NCBI GenBank assembly: GCA_965221035.1
Contig: OZ244860.1
Coordinates: forward strand, 1,674,001-1,738,000
Direction of reading: 5' to 3'
Source of the DNA: UBA6522 sp965221035
GTDB lineage: Bacteria; Pseudomonadota; Gammaproteobacteria; Steroidobacterales; Rariloculaceae
DNA: 64,000 nt
The first letter of the stretch is position 1. Each line of letters opens with the position of its first letter. Position numbers and translations under genes: made by a program. This document shows, in pieces, positions 44,007 through 52,402 of the stretch. The notes beneath the pieces were generated by a model, which was not told where the DNA came from, ran no database searches, and saw nothing but the letters and a program-made list of their open reading frames with translations.

Positions 44007-45260
44007 ATGTCGAAATTGATCAAGGCTGTTCTGGGCTTCGGCCCCGGCATTTTCGCGATCGGCTATACCATCGGCACCGGTAGCGTCACCTCCATGATCG
44101 TGGCGGGCAGCACCTTCGGGATGCAGCTCCTGTGGGTGCTGCTGCTGAGTTGCCTGTTTTCCGGAGCGCTGATCTACGCCTACGGGAACTTCGCTCTGGT
44201 CACCGGCGAGACCGCGCTGCATGCCTTCAGGAAGTACCTGCCGTACGGTAAATGGATCGGCATCGCCATCATCGTCGGCGTCACGTTCGGTCAGTGGAAT
44301 TCCCTGATCGGCATTCTCGGCATCTCCTCGAACATCATTTTCGAACTGCTGGCGCTCTATTTCCCCGCGCTCAGCCAGTACAAATACGGCGTCGTCATCG
44401 CGATTGCCGCGGTGGTCATCGGCGTCATGTACTCGATACTGCTCATCGGCAGATATTCCCTGTTCGAAAAGGTCCTGGTGTTCTTTGTGAGCATCATGGG
44501 GATCTCATTCATCGTCTCGCTGGTCTTCGTGCACCCGCTGCCCGTTGAAGTCGCCAGAGGGTTGATCCCGAGCATTCCCGAAGTGCCGGGAGGCCGGATG
44601 ATGGTCGCGGCCTTTGTCGGCACGACGATGGCGGCCGCCACGTTTCTCTCAAGGCCCCTGTTCATTCAGGGCAAGGGCTGGACCATGGACGACCGGGACC
44701 GTCAGAAGAAGGACGCGATATTGGCCGCGCTGCTGGTGTTCGTCGTCAGCGGATCGATCATGTCCGTCGCTCACGGCGCCCTCTTCCATGAACAAAGTCC
44801 GATCACCGATGTCCTGGGCATGGTGGGCGCCCTCGAGCCCATTGCCGGGAGGCTGTCCCTCACGCTCTTCTTCTTCGGGACGCTCAGCGCAGGGCTGTCT
44901 TCCGTATTCCCGTGCTTGCTGATCGCCCCGCTGCTGATCGAGGACTATCGTTCCGGACGACTGGACACCCGGTCGACCCGGTTCCGCGTTATCACGGGCA
45001 TCGCTTCGGTGCTGGCGCTGACGATTCCGGTGCTCGGGTTCAACCCCATCCGGGGACAACTGCTGACCCAGGTGTTCAACGTCTTTGTATTGCCCCTCGT
45101 GGTGGCCGGAATCATCGTCGTCATCAACAACCGCAAGCTGATGGGGAAACACACCGCCGGTGGCCTGCTGAATGTGACTCTGGGGCTCGCGTTGCTGTTT
45201 TCGGTGATGATTTCCTATAACGGCATCCTCGCCATCCGGACGCAATTGGGGTTGGGGTAA
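44007..45260 (+). CDS. Nramp-like transporter lacking canonical metal-binding motifs
   Basis: 417 aa, about 11 membrane helices, beginning GFGPGIFAIGYTIGTGSVTS. The sequence follows the Nramp (LeuT-fold) pattern, but where classical Nramp proteins have the TM1 DPGN motif, this has IGTGSV, and where they have MPHN in TM6, this has TTMAAATFLSRPLF. The metal ligands are thus absent, so it is unlikely to carry Mn or Fe. Its place in a uronate operon suggests a sugar acid or related solute (inference). An alternative is a metal carrier with unknown ligands. 81 bp after kdgK. Confidence 0.75.
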   Translation: MSKLIKAVLGFGPGIFAIGYTIGTGSVTSMIVAGSTFGMQLLWVLLLSCLFSGALIYAYGNFALVTGETALHAFRKYLPYGKWIGIAIIVGVTFGQWNSLIGILGISSNIIFELLALYFPALSQYKYGVVIAIAAVVIGVMYSILLIGRYSLFEKVLVFFVSIMGISFIVSLVFVHPLPVEVARGLIPSIPEVPGGRMMVAAFVGTTMAAATFLSRPLFIQGKGWTMDDRDRQKKDAILAALLVFVVSGSIMSVAHGALFHEQSPITDVLGMVGALEPIAGRLSLTLFFFGTLSAGLSSVFPCLLIAPLLIEDYRSGRLDTRSTRFRVITGIASVLALTIPVLGFNPIRGQLLTQVFNVFVLPLVVAGIIVVINNRKLMGKHTAGGLLNVTLGLALLFSVMISYNGILAIRTQLGLG

Positions 45261-45300
45261 CAGGCGGTGCGAGTTGAGAGCGCGTGAGGGGCAACCCGGC

Positions 45301-45792
45301 ATGATGCTCGTTCTTTGTGGCGTTTCGGGCGTGGGAAAGACCACGGTCGGCAGGCTGCTTTCGGAGGCGCTGGACATGCCGTTTCACGACGCGGACGACT
45401 ATCACCCGCCTTCGAACAGGGACAAGATGACCAACGGCATCCCCCTGAACGACGGCGACAGGCGGCCTTGGCTCGAAGCGCTGGCGGGCCAATTGCCTGT
45501 GTGGGAAAGGAAAGGAGGCGCCGTGCTTGCCTGCTCGGCGCTCAAGGAGGCCCATCGAGCCGTTCTCGCATCGCGGTGCGGCGAGCACTTGCGATGGGTT
45601 GTCCTGCATGCGGACGAAGCGGTGCTTGCCGACCGCCTTGAGGCGCGCGATGGACACTTTTTTGGTCGAGACCTGCTGGGCTCGCAACTCGACGCGTTCG
45701 AAATGCCCGACTACGGCTGGTGCGTCAACGTGCAACGCGCGTCGCCACGGGAAGTCGTGAACGAGATTCTAACGAGGCTGCGAAAACAATGA
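45301..45792 (+). CDS. gntK: Gluconokinase
   Basis: Phosphorylates gluconate to 6-phosphogluconate. 163 aa, typical for the GntK/IdnK group. P-loop LVLCGVSGVGKTTVGRLL, then FHDADDYHPPSNRDKMTNGI PLNDGDRRPWL-type substrate region, ACSALKEAHR, and GHFFGRDLLGSQLDAFE. ATG 45301 is used; an in-frame TTG lies nine codons upstream. The product would go to the KDPG route or to Gnd, encoded two genes downstream. Confidence 0.93.
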   Translation: MMLVLCGVSGVGKTTVGRLLSEALDMPFHDADDYHPPSNRDKMTNGIPLNDGDRRPWLEALAGQLPVWERKGGAVLACSALKEAHRAVLASRCGEHLRWVVLHADEAVLADRLEARDGHFFGRDLLGSQLDAFEMPDYGWCVNVQRASPREVVNEILTRLRKQ

Positions 45793-45806
45793 GGCCGGGA
45801 GACAGG

Positions 45807-48068
45807 ATGAATACGCAAGACGGAATCGCCATCACACCGCTGACGTTCGCACTGACGTTTTTCGGACTGGCCCTTTCGATGCCGTCGGCATCTGCCGAAC
45901 ACCCGAACCTCATCATGACCAGGGCCGGCGTGGAAAGTATCAGGTCGGAGCTGGGCGCCGTTCCGCTGTTCGATAGCACCCTGGGCCGCGTCAAGGCGGA
46001 AGTGGACGCTGAAATCTCGCTCGGAATTGACACCCCGATCCCGAGGGACTTTTCCGGAGGCTATACGCACGAGCGGCACAAGCTCAATTTCCTGATCATC
46101 CAGAAGGCGGGCATGCTGTTCCAGATTCTTCAGGATGAAAAATACGCAACCTATATCCGCGACATGCTTTTTCAGTATGAGGCGATGTACAAGACCCTGC
46201 CCCTTCATCCCCAGGAACGGTCCTATGCGAGGGGGAAGCTGTTCTGGCAGTGCCTGAACGACAGCAACTGGCTGGTGTACGTAAGCCAGGCCTACGATGC
46301 CATTCATGACTGGTTGTCCGAAGCGGAGCGGGAAACGCTTGAACAGAATCTTTTCCGCCCGTTCGCCGATTTCATATCGATCGAAAATCCGCAGTTCTTC
46401 AACCGGGTTCACAACCACAGCACCTGGGGCAACGCGGCGGTCGGGATGATCGGCCTTGTCATGGAGGATGACGAACTGGTGCGGCGGGCATTGTATGGCA
46501 TCGAGGATGACGGTCTGGAGCCCGGCGCCAGGGACGACGACGGTGGATTCATCACTGTGGAGGGCCAACAGGCCGGATTCCTGGCGAACCTCCGCGAACC
46601 TTTCTCTCCGGACGGGTATTACACCGAAGGCCCCTACTATCAACGCTACGCCATGTATCCGTTCCTGGTGTTCGCGCAAAGCCTGCACAACGCCAGGCCC
46701 GATCTGGGGATATTCGAGGTAAAGGAAGGCGTGCTTCTGAAAGGCGTCGACGCGCTGTTGAACCTGTCGGATGCGGATGGCGAATTCTTTCCCCTTAACG
46801 ATGCGCAAAAGGGCATGTCACTCCACGCCCGCGAGTTGGTCACCGCGGTGAATATCGCCTACCACGTCGGCGGTCGGGACCCGCGGCTGCTGAGCATCGC
46901 CGAAGAGCAAGGCCAGGTTCTGTTGGAGGACGCGGGATTCTCCGTGGCTGCCGCCATCCGTGACGGGCTTGCGCAACCGTTTGACAAGCCGTCGATCAAC
47001 CTGACCGACGGAGCCGACGGACAACAGGGCGGCGTGGCCATTCTGCGCCAAGGCAACGAGGACCTGACTCTCGTCTTCAAGAATGCCGCCCAGGGCTTGA
47101 GCCATGGCCACTATGACAAGCTCTCATTCTCGCTCTATGAAAAGGGCGACGAAATCCTTCAGGATTACGGACTGGCGCGCTTCGTCAACATCGAGCAAAA
47201 GGGCGGCGGCAACTACCTGCCGGAAAACACGTCATGGGCCAAGCAGACCATCGCGCACAACACCCTGACCCAAAATGAGACGTCGCACTTTGACGGCAGG
47301 TACGAAATCGCAAGCCAGCACCATTCGGACCTGCATTTCTTTGACGCTTCCGCCCGCGATGCTCAGGTCGTGAGCGCCGTGGAAACCAATGCCTACCCAG
47401 GCACGACGATGCGGCGGACCATGGCGTTGATCCGTCACGTGAATTTCGAAAAACCCTTTCTGCTCGACATCTTCAAGGTCAGTTCGGACGCGGCGAATCG
47501 ATACGACCTGCCGTTTTATTTCATGGGCCAGGTCATGAAGGCCAACTTCTCGTACGACTCGCCATCGATGCTGCGTCCACTTGGAGAACGGAACGGATAC
47601 CAGCACCTGTATCTGGAAGGGATGGGCAAGCCCCCCGGCAGCAACACCGTACTATCGTGGATGGGCAATGGGAAATTCTACACATTGACCTCGACGGCCG
47701 ATGCTTCGGACGAGTTGCTGTTCACGAGAATCGGTGCCAATGACCCGCTGTTCAACCTGCGCAGGGACGCGGCGTTCATCATCCGACGCGACAGCGCCGC
47801 CAACACGGTCTTTGCAACGGTAGTGGAACCGCACGGCAGCTACAGTCCGGTATCCGAGATCGCGGTGAATTCAAACAGCCAGATTGCCGAATTGGATGTC
47901 GTATACGACTATGACGATTACACCGCCGTATCGATCCAGGACGTCCAGGGCGATACCCAGGTCTTCATTGTGTCGAATGGGGATTCCTCCACTTCAACGG
48001 AGCATGAATTGGAACTGCAAGGCAGGACCTACGTGTGGTCGGGGCCCTATCACCACTCCGGAACTTAG
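45807..48068 (+). CDS. PL17 oligoalginate lyase (heparinase II/III-like)
   Basis: Exolytic lyase releasing unsaturated monouronate from alginate oligomers. 753 aa. Signal peptide MNTQDGIAITPLTFALTFFG to SASA, cleavage before EHPN. The alpha/alpha toroid holds NRVHNHSTWGNAAVG (Asn 203 and His 204, matching the catalytic pair of PL17) and GYYTEGPYYQRYAMYPF (catalytic Tyr region). The beta-sandwich half contains GLSHGHYDKLSFSLY (metal/catalytic His). The leader suggests periplasmic location. 14 bp after gntK and 25 bp before gnd, so clearly in the operon. Confidence 0.9.
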   Translation: MNTQDGIAITPLTFALTFFGLALSMPSASAEHPNLIMTRAGVESIRSELGAVPLFDSTLGRVKAEVDAEISLGIDTPIPRDFSGGYTHERHKLNFLIIQKAGMLFQILQDEKYATYIRDMLFQYEAMYKTLPLHPQERSYARGKLFWQCLNDSNWLVYVSQAYDAIHDWLSEAERETLEQNLFRPFADFISIENPQFFNRVHNHSTWGNAAVGMIGLVMEDDELVRRALYGIEDDGLEPGARDDDGGFITVEGQQAGFLANLREPFSPDGYYTEGPYYQRYAMYPFLVFAQSLHNARPDLGIFEVKEGVLLKGVDALLNLSDADGEFFPLNDAQKGMSLHARELVTAVNIAYHVGGRDPRLLSIAEEQGQVLLEDAGFSVAAAIRDGLAQPFDKPSINLTDGADGQQGGVAILRQGNEDLTLVFKNAAQGLSHGHYDKLSFSLYEKGDEILQDYGLARFVNIEQKGGGNYLPENTSWAKQTIAHNTLTQNETSHFDGRYEIASQHHSDLHFFDASARDAQVVSAVETNAYPGTTMRRTMALIRHVNFEKPFLLDIFKVSSDAANRYDLPFYFMGQVMKANFSYDSPSMLRPLGERNGYQHLYLEGMGKPPGSNTVLSWMGNGKFYTLTSTADASDELLFTRIGANDPLFNLRRDAAFIIRRDSAANTVFATVVEPHGSYSPVSEIAVNSNSQIAELDVVYDYDDYTAVSIQDVQGDTQVFIVSNGDSSTSTEHELELQGRTYVWSGPYHHSGT

Positions 48069-48093
48069 CACTTCGAGCGCGGAGGGTTTCTGC

Positions 48094-49554
48094 TTGGCTT
48101 GTGCGGATATCGGAGTGATCGGGCTCGCGGTGATGGGCGAAAACCTCGTCCTCAACATGGCGGGCCACGGCTTCAGGGTCGCCGTTTACAACCGGACGAC
48201 CTCGAAGGTGGATGACTTCATTGACGGACTCGCAAACGCGGGCCGCGGGGCATCTGGCAACCAAGGTTCGAATGGCAACCAGATCGTCGGCGCGCATTCA
48301 CTCAAGGAGCTGTGCGCGAAAATCAGGAAACCGCGCCGAATCATGCTGATGGTCAAGGCGGGCGCGGCGGTCGATGGCGTCATCGGATCACTGATACCGC
48401 ATCTCCAGCCGGGTGACATCGTGATCGATGGCGGCAACAGCGACTACCGGGACAGCGACAGAAGGTCCGCCGAACTCGCCAACAAGGACTTGCTCTTTGT
48501 CGGCACCGGCGTGTCGGGCGGAGAGGAAGGCGCGTTGCGCGGCCCGAGCATCATGCCGGGTGGGCATCGGGACGCGTGGCCCGCTGTCAAGCCTATTTTC
48601 CAGGCGATCGCGGCGAAAACCAACAATGGCGAGCCATGCTGCGGCTGGGTGGGGGCCGGCGGCGCCGGGCATTTCGTCAAGATGGTCCACAACGGCATCG
48701 AATACGCGGACATGCAGATGATCTGCGAGGCCTATCATGTCATGAAGGACGGCCTGCGCATGTCGAATGACGAAATGCACGCGGTACTGGCGCGCTGGAA
48801 CAACGGTGTGCTCAAAAGTTACCTGATCGAGATCACCCGGAACATCCTGGCCTTCAGGGACGCGGAAGGCAAGGCGACACTCGACCTGATCCTCGACAAG
48901 GCCGCTCAAAAGGGGACGGGCAAGTGGACAGCCGCCGCCGCGCTCGACGCGGGACAGCCGTTGAGCCTGATCGGCGAAGCGGTCTTCGCCCGGTTCCTGT
49001 CCGCGCTCAAGGATGAGCGTGCCGAGGCCGGCAAGACACTGGCGGGACCGAACCCCGGCGCGGGTAACGCGAACGACCGCGACACGCTGCTTAACGACCT
49101 GGAGCTGGCGCTCTACGCTTCCAAAATCGTCTCGTATGCGCAGGGGTTTCAGCTCATGCGGGCGGTTTCGCGCGACAGGAAATGGGATCTCGACCCTGGC
49201 GCCATCGCGCTGATGTGGCGTGGCGGCTGCATCATCCGTTCCGCCTTTCTGGGAAATATTCGTGACGCGTTCGAGCGGAATCCGAACTTGCCCAACCTGC
49301 TGGTGGACCCATTCTTCAGCGCGGCCACTGCCAACGCCCAAACGTCCTGGCGGCGCGTGGTCTCGACAGCGGCGACCATCGGTATCCCGTTGCCCTGCAT
49401 CGGCGCCGCGCTCGCCTACTACGACGGTTACCGAACCGAACGCTTGCCGGCGAACCTACTGCAAGCGCAGAGGGACTACTTTGGCGCCCATACCTATGAG
49501 CGGGTGGATAGGCCGCCCGGCGAGGCCTGGCATACGAACTGGACGGGGGGGTAG
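48094..49554 (+). CDS. gnd: 6-phosphogluconate dehydrogenase, decarboxylating
   Basis: Oxidises 6-phosphogluconate to ribulose-5-phosphate, CO2 and NADPH. 486 aa. N-terminal ADIGVIGLAVMGENLVLNMA and VAVYNRTTSKV (NADP binding: R-T at the beta-2 end), DIVIDGGNSDYRDSDRRS, VGTGVSGGEEGALRGPSIMP GG and GAGHFVKMVHNGIEYADMQM complete the signature. C-terminal WRGGCIIRS is present. TTG start with GGAGG 9 nt upstream. As the last gene of the locus it could supply NADPH for the SDR step (inference). Confidence 0.95.
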   Translation: MACADIGVIGLAVMGENLVLNMAGHGFRVAVYNRTTSKVDDFIDGLANAGRGASGNQGSNGNQIVGAHSLKELCAKIRKPRRIMLMVKAGAAVDGVIGSLIPHLQPGDIVIDGGNSDYRDSDRRSAELANKDLLFVGTGVSGGEEGALRGPSIMPGGHRDAWPAVKPIFQAIAAKTNNGEPCCGWVGAGGAGHFVKMVHNGIEYADMQMICEAYHVMKDGLRMSNDEMHAVLARWNNGVLKSYLIEITRNILAFRDAEGKATLDLILDKAAQKGTGKWTAAAALDAGQPLSLIGEAVFARFLSALKDERAEAGKTLAGPNPGAGNANDRDTLLNDLELALYASKIVSYAQGFQLMRAVSRDRKWDLDPGAIALMWRGGCIIRSAFLGNIRDAFERNPNLPNLLVDPFFSAATANAQTSWRRVVSTAATIGIPLPCIGAALAYYDGYRTERLPANLLQAQRDYFGAHTYERVDRPPGEAWHTNWTGG

Positions 49555-49590
49555 GCTCTTGGGGAAGCAAGCTTGCGGTCCAGGAACTCG

Positions 49591-50373
49591 TCATGCTGCG
49601 AGCCTTTTTATCTTCCTGTCAAGATCGTCTCTGGCCTCAAGTGAGGAAACTGCGGTTCCGGCGACATTGGTCAGCCGGGCCAAATCCAAGCGGGGGATTT
49701 CCTGCTGATCTTCGAATACTATGATGGAATCAAAAGAGAGATCATGAAGCAGGAAGTGGGAAAGCATGATGGTCGTCAATCGCGCTTTGTCCCGGTTGGG
49801 AACGCCGTATAGAAATATCGGCGTTTCCGCCTTGCCTTGCAGCCGATAATCCACAGGGTAGTCACTCCCATTCGGCACATTGGGCGGCACGAAATCCGGC
49901 TCGACCTTGTCTTCTTCGACAATATTGAGCAACAAGGACTTGAGATCCTCATAGAATGTTGACGCGATTCTCCCCCGACTCAGAAACGTCATGTCGTAAA
50001 TTTTTGTCAGGGCTTGTCCGAATTTAAAGAGAGTGTCGGCAAGCCGGTCTGGCACCGTCTCAGCCGTGAAGGTACCATATGCCTCCTCAATGCCATATTC
50101 CCTTACTATTTGCTCTCTGAGAACTGCTCGGGCACCTTCGTAGAATGCATCGACATCGTGCTCGTAGCTAATGTGCATTAGCGTATGACCACGATCACTT
50201 AACAGCACGCCACCTGTCGGCGTTTCGGAAAGATAGATGGGATAGTGGTCCCCGTCCGGAAACGTGAATGGAGTTTCTAGCATCAGCACATCATCATCGC
50301 GCTGATGAACCCGGACATTCGCGCACAGCCTCCGGCACAACGCCTTCTCAAGAAGTGCCGGTTCAAGCGCCAT
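49591..50373 (-). CDS. DUF1828-domain protein
   Basis: 260 aa, soluble. LETPFTFPDGDHYPIYLSET, then GGVLLSDRGHTLMHISYEHD, is the DUF1828 core; a further alpha/beta domain follows (FLYGVPNRDKARLTTIMLSH FLLHDL). No catalytic motif is recognised and no function is established. The ATG at 50373 lies inside the end of the preceding gene (11-bp overlap), so the two are translated together. It is the second gene of a two-gene unit in an accessory patch next to tRNA-Ile; a toxin-antitoxin or defence role is possible but unproven. Confidence 0.65.
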   Translation of the reverse strand: MALEPALLEKALCRRLCANVRVHQRDDDVLMLETPFTFPDGDHYPIYLSETPTGGVLLSDRGHTLMHISYEHDVDAFYEGARAVLREQIVREYGIEEAYGTFTAETVPDRLADTLFKFGQALTKIYDMTFLSRGRIASTFYEDLKSLLLNIVEEDKVEPDFVPPNVPNGSDYPVDYRLQGKAETPIFLYGVPNRDKARLTTIMLSHFLLHDLSFDSIIVFEDQQEIPRLDLARLTNVAGTAVSSLEARDDLDRKIKRLAA

Positions 50374-50830
50374 CGAACAAATCCGACACATCGGGTTGGG
50401 CAGTCAGTTCCTGTACTTGACATTCTTCGATCAGCAAGGCGAGCGCACCTTCCAAGGTCCAATATCGATTGGTGACTACAGCATGGCTATCGACTTTTCG
50501 GCCGGCAGAGAGAGCTTCTGCCGTCGCGCGATGAATGTGGCATCGATATTCGATGTCGCCATGCCGGTGGCTGGCACCATTGTAGCGAACCAGGCTCAGG
50601 ATTTTCCCTCCTGCCTGGACCCATCCGAGACCACACGAAAAATCCCGATCATCGTCCAGGTTTTGCCGTTGGTAAATGCGATATTGGTCTCCATTTTCGG
50701 ATTCCGCATCATAGTTTCGTTGCTTGTGGCGACCGGGCTTTTCGCTCCAGCGCGCATTGGGATTCTTAACCGTCTTTCTGGCTACACGTAGAGCGGAGAG
50801 GTCTTTGTCTGACAACAGAAGGTCTTCCAT
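50363..50830 (-). CDS. DUF6978-like protein, partner of the DUF1828 gene
   Basis: 155 aa, soluble, no signal peptide. Recognisable segments: GDQYRIYQRQNLDDDRDFSC GLGW, LVRYNGASHRHGD, CHIHRATAEALSAGRKVDSH A, RYWTLEGALALLIEECQV, which look like the DUF6978 group (assignment tentative). The conserved His and Arg residues hint at a nucleic-acid or nuclease role, but this is only a guess. ATG 50830 preferred over GTG 50854 because CAGGGA precedes it. Overlaps the following gene. Confidence 0.55.
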   Translation of the reverse strand: MEDLLLSDKDLSALRVARKTVKNPNARWSEKPGRHKQRNYDAESENGDQYRIYQRQNLDDDRDFSCGLGWVQAGGKILSLVRYNGASHRHGDIEYRCHIHRATAEALSAGRKVDSHAVVTNRYWTLEGALALLIEECQVQELTAQPDVSDLFDGA

Positions 50831-51617
50831 TCGATCCCTGCGCGGTTTCTTCACTCAAAATAGCGTTTGCCCAAGTTGCAACCCTCAATGGTGCCCGAGG
50901 GTCACGAACCCGAATTCCAGTGGCTATGTTCAACTTGATGGAACACCAGGGCGAGTCTGCCATAGGAAGCCAAGAGGCGTCTACTGACTCTGACCGTATC
51001 TCGCCAAACAGACAGGAAACGTGGCCTGCGAATTTACAGTCCGCCAATCATTTCCGTTCGTTTACACCGAACGCCCGCCTGCCGCCAAGAAACAAGCGAC
51101 CGTTGATGACGCGTACATAGATGCCACACGCATAAAATTTGCCATGTCCAGCATCCAGACTCCCAAATTACAGCTCGTCGACTCCCATTTTGCAGTCCTG
51201 CAATTCCCAATTTGCAGCTCATCGACTCCCATTTAACGGATTCATTGTTTTCCAATATTCATGCCCAATGCTCTCCATCTCGCGGCCTCGGGTGACGACA
51301 TGGCTAGCCGATGTGGCTTGACGGTGACGCAGCAAATCTGGATGTCGACCTGCATCATGGCGCTGGAGCTGGTACGAGTCCATCCCAGCTCAGAAAAGCG
51401 AGTCTGATTCAATGTCAACCCGACCGGCACGATTGATGGACGAACCACGAGGTGGAACTTTTCCGCAAACGTAAATCCAATGCCGTCAACCTGACGCCAA
51501 ACCCCCAAATCTGCGTGGATTGGCCAGAAACTGGGCTACTGCCGCAACGGTCGGTCCCTGACAATCATCCAATTGGCACACGGGCCGGGCCAACCCAAAC
51601 CAGCGAGTGTAAGCAGC
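50831..51617. other. Accessory intergenic region with a 22-bp tandem repeat
   Basis: 787 bp without a recognised gene. It holds the tandem repeat at 51160-51247 and an 88-codon minus-strand frame (51242-51508) that resembles no family I know and has no convincing ribosome site. Base composition is lower in GC than the flanks, consistent with acquired DNA. Confidence 0.5.
51160..51247. repeat. Four tandem copies of a 22-bp repeat
   Basis: Units begin at 51160, 51182, 51204 and 51226, each starting CTCCCA (TTCCCA in the third); consensus CTCCCAWWTTGCAGCTC. The fourth is degenerate after ATTTAACGG. Period is exactly 22 bp, two helical turns. Too short and spacer-free to be a CRISPR array. Confidence 0.75.
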
Positions 51618-52154
51618 ATGGACACCTGGATCGCCCTGATTGGGGTGGCGGCCGTTGCGATGATCGTGGCCGGCTACATACTTGCCGACTGGATGGACAG
51701 CGTAGACGAGGGCCAGTCCGAGATTGGCAAGTTCACGAGCGAAATGCGCGATGACGTCAAGAGCATCTTGGCACGGCTACCCAACGAGGTCATCGCCGGA
51801 GCCGGCCCAATGCGGCTCACCCATCTGGGCGAGTCGATTTCCGTCGAGTTGGGGGCGAAGGCCTGGGCGGGGCAGATCGCCCAGGAGCTGAAACTCCAGG
51901 TTGAGGGGAAACGACCCTACGAGATCAGCGATCTCGCTTTTGGCTACATCGAGGAACAGTTTCGTCCTTCTCAAGAACAAGACGACAGGATACGCTCCTG
52001 CGCCTACGAGAACGGCTTGACGAGGGGCAAGTTGCTGGATGTGCTCGCGCTGGAATTGCGCGACAGTCTGCTGGCGGTTTCGGGAATGCCCCTACCGCAA
52101 TCCACAGCAGCTAAACCGGCGGAACCCGAAGCGAACTCGGTCGAACCCGCATAG
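51618..52154 (+). CDS. Hypothetical protein with N-terminal membrane anchor
   Basis: 178 aa. An N-terminal helix WIALIGVAAVAMIVAGYILA spans the membrane; the rest (EIGKFTSEMRDDVKSILARL and on) is charged, mostly helical and presumably cytoplasmic. A segment AFGYIEEQFRPSQEQDDRIR, then CAYENGLTRGKLLDVLALEL, looks like a small helical domain. No family is recognised. It ends 80 bp from the tRNA gene on the other strand. Confidence 0.55.
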   Translation: MDTWIALIGVAAVAMIVAGYILADWMDSVDEGQSEIGKFTSEMRDDVKSILARLPNEVIAGAGPMRLTHLGESISVELGAKAWAGQIAQELKLQVEGKRPYEISDLAFGYIEEQFRPSQEQDDRIRSCAYENGLTRGKLLDVLALELRDSLLAVSGMPLPQSTAAKPAEPEANSVEPA

Positions 52155-52233
52155 TTCCGCCCTTGGTCATCGATCCGGGAAGGCCCGTGCGCCCGTACGT
52201 CATCGGTCCGCCACCCCGAACACTCAGAAGACT

Positions 52234-52310
52234 TGGTGGGCCCGGTAGGACTCGAACCTACGACCAAGGGATTATGAGTCCCCTGCTCTGACCAACTGAG
52301 CTACAGGCCC
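52234..52310 (-). tRNA. tRNA-Ile(CAT), lysidine-type
   Basis: Minus-strand cloverleaf beginning GGGCCTGTAGCTCAG and ending in GGTTCGAATCC, CGGGCCC, A, CCA. The acceptor stem pairs GGGCCTG with CGGGCCC. The anticodon loop CTCATAA has CAT (complement at 52274-52276). GGGGACTCATAATCCC and CTTGGTCG match the E. coli ileX-type tRNA rather than initiator or elongator Met. The CAT anticodon would be modified to lysidine and read AUA. CCA (52234-52236) is encoded. The 3' end faces the accessory patch. Confidence 0.93.
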
Positions 52311-52402
52311 GCCAACCCGGAAGGTTACCACCACATCAGGCGTGGTTGCCCGATTCAACAGTAGAATCCCGTAGCCCGCGGCAGCAACGCCTGCGCCGAG
52401 CC

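Noticed and set aside
51160..51247. Possible CRISPR array
   Set aside because: The 22-bp units are directly adjacent with no spacers, only four copies, and no cas genes are near.
51242..51508. 88-codon minus-strand frame in the accessory region
   Set aside because: No family recognised and overlaps the end of the tandem repeat; not enough to call a gene.
52234..52310. Reading the CAT tRNA as elongator or initiator Met
   Set aside because: Anticodon arm and the following variable region match the ileX-type tRNA; initiator features (three G:C pairs with C1 mismatch) are absent.
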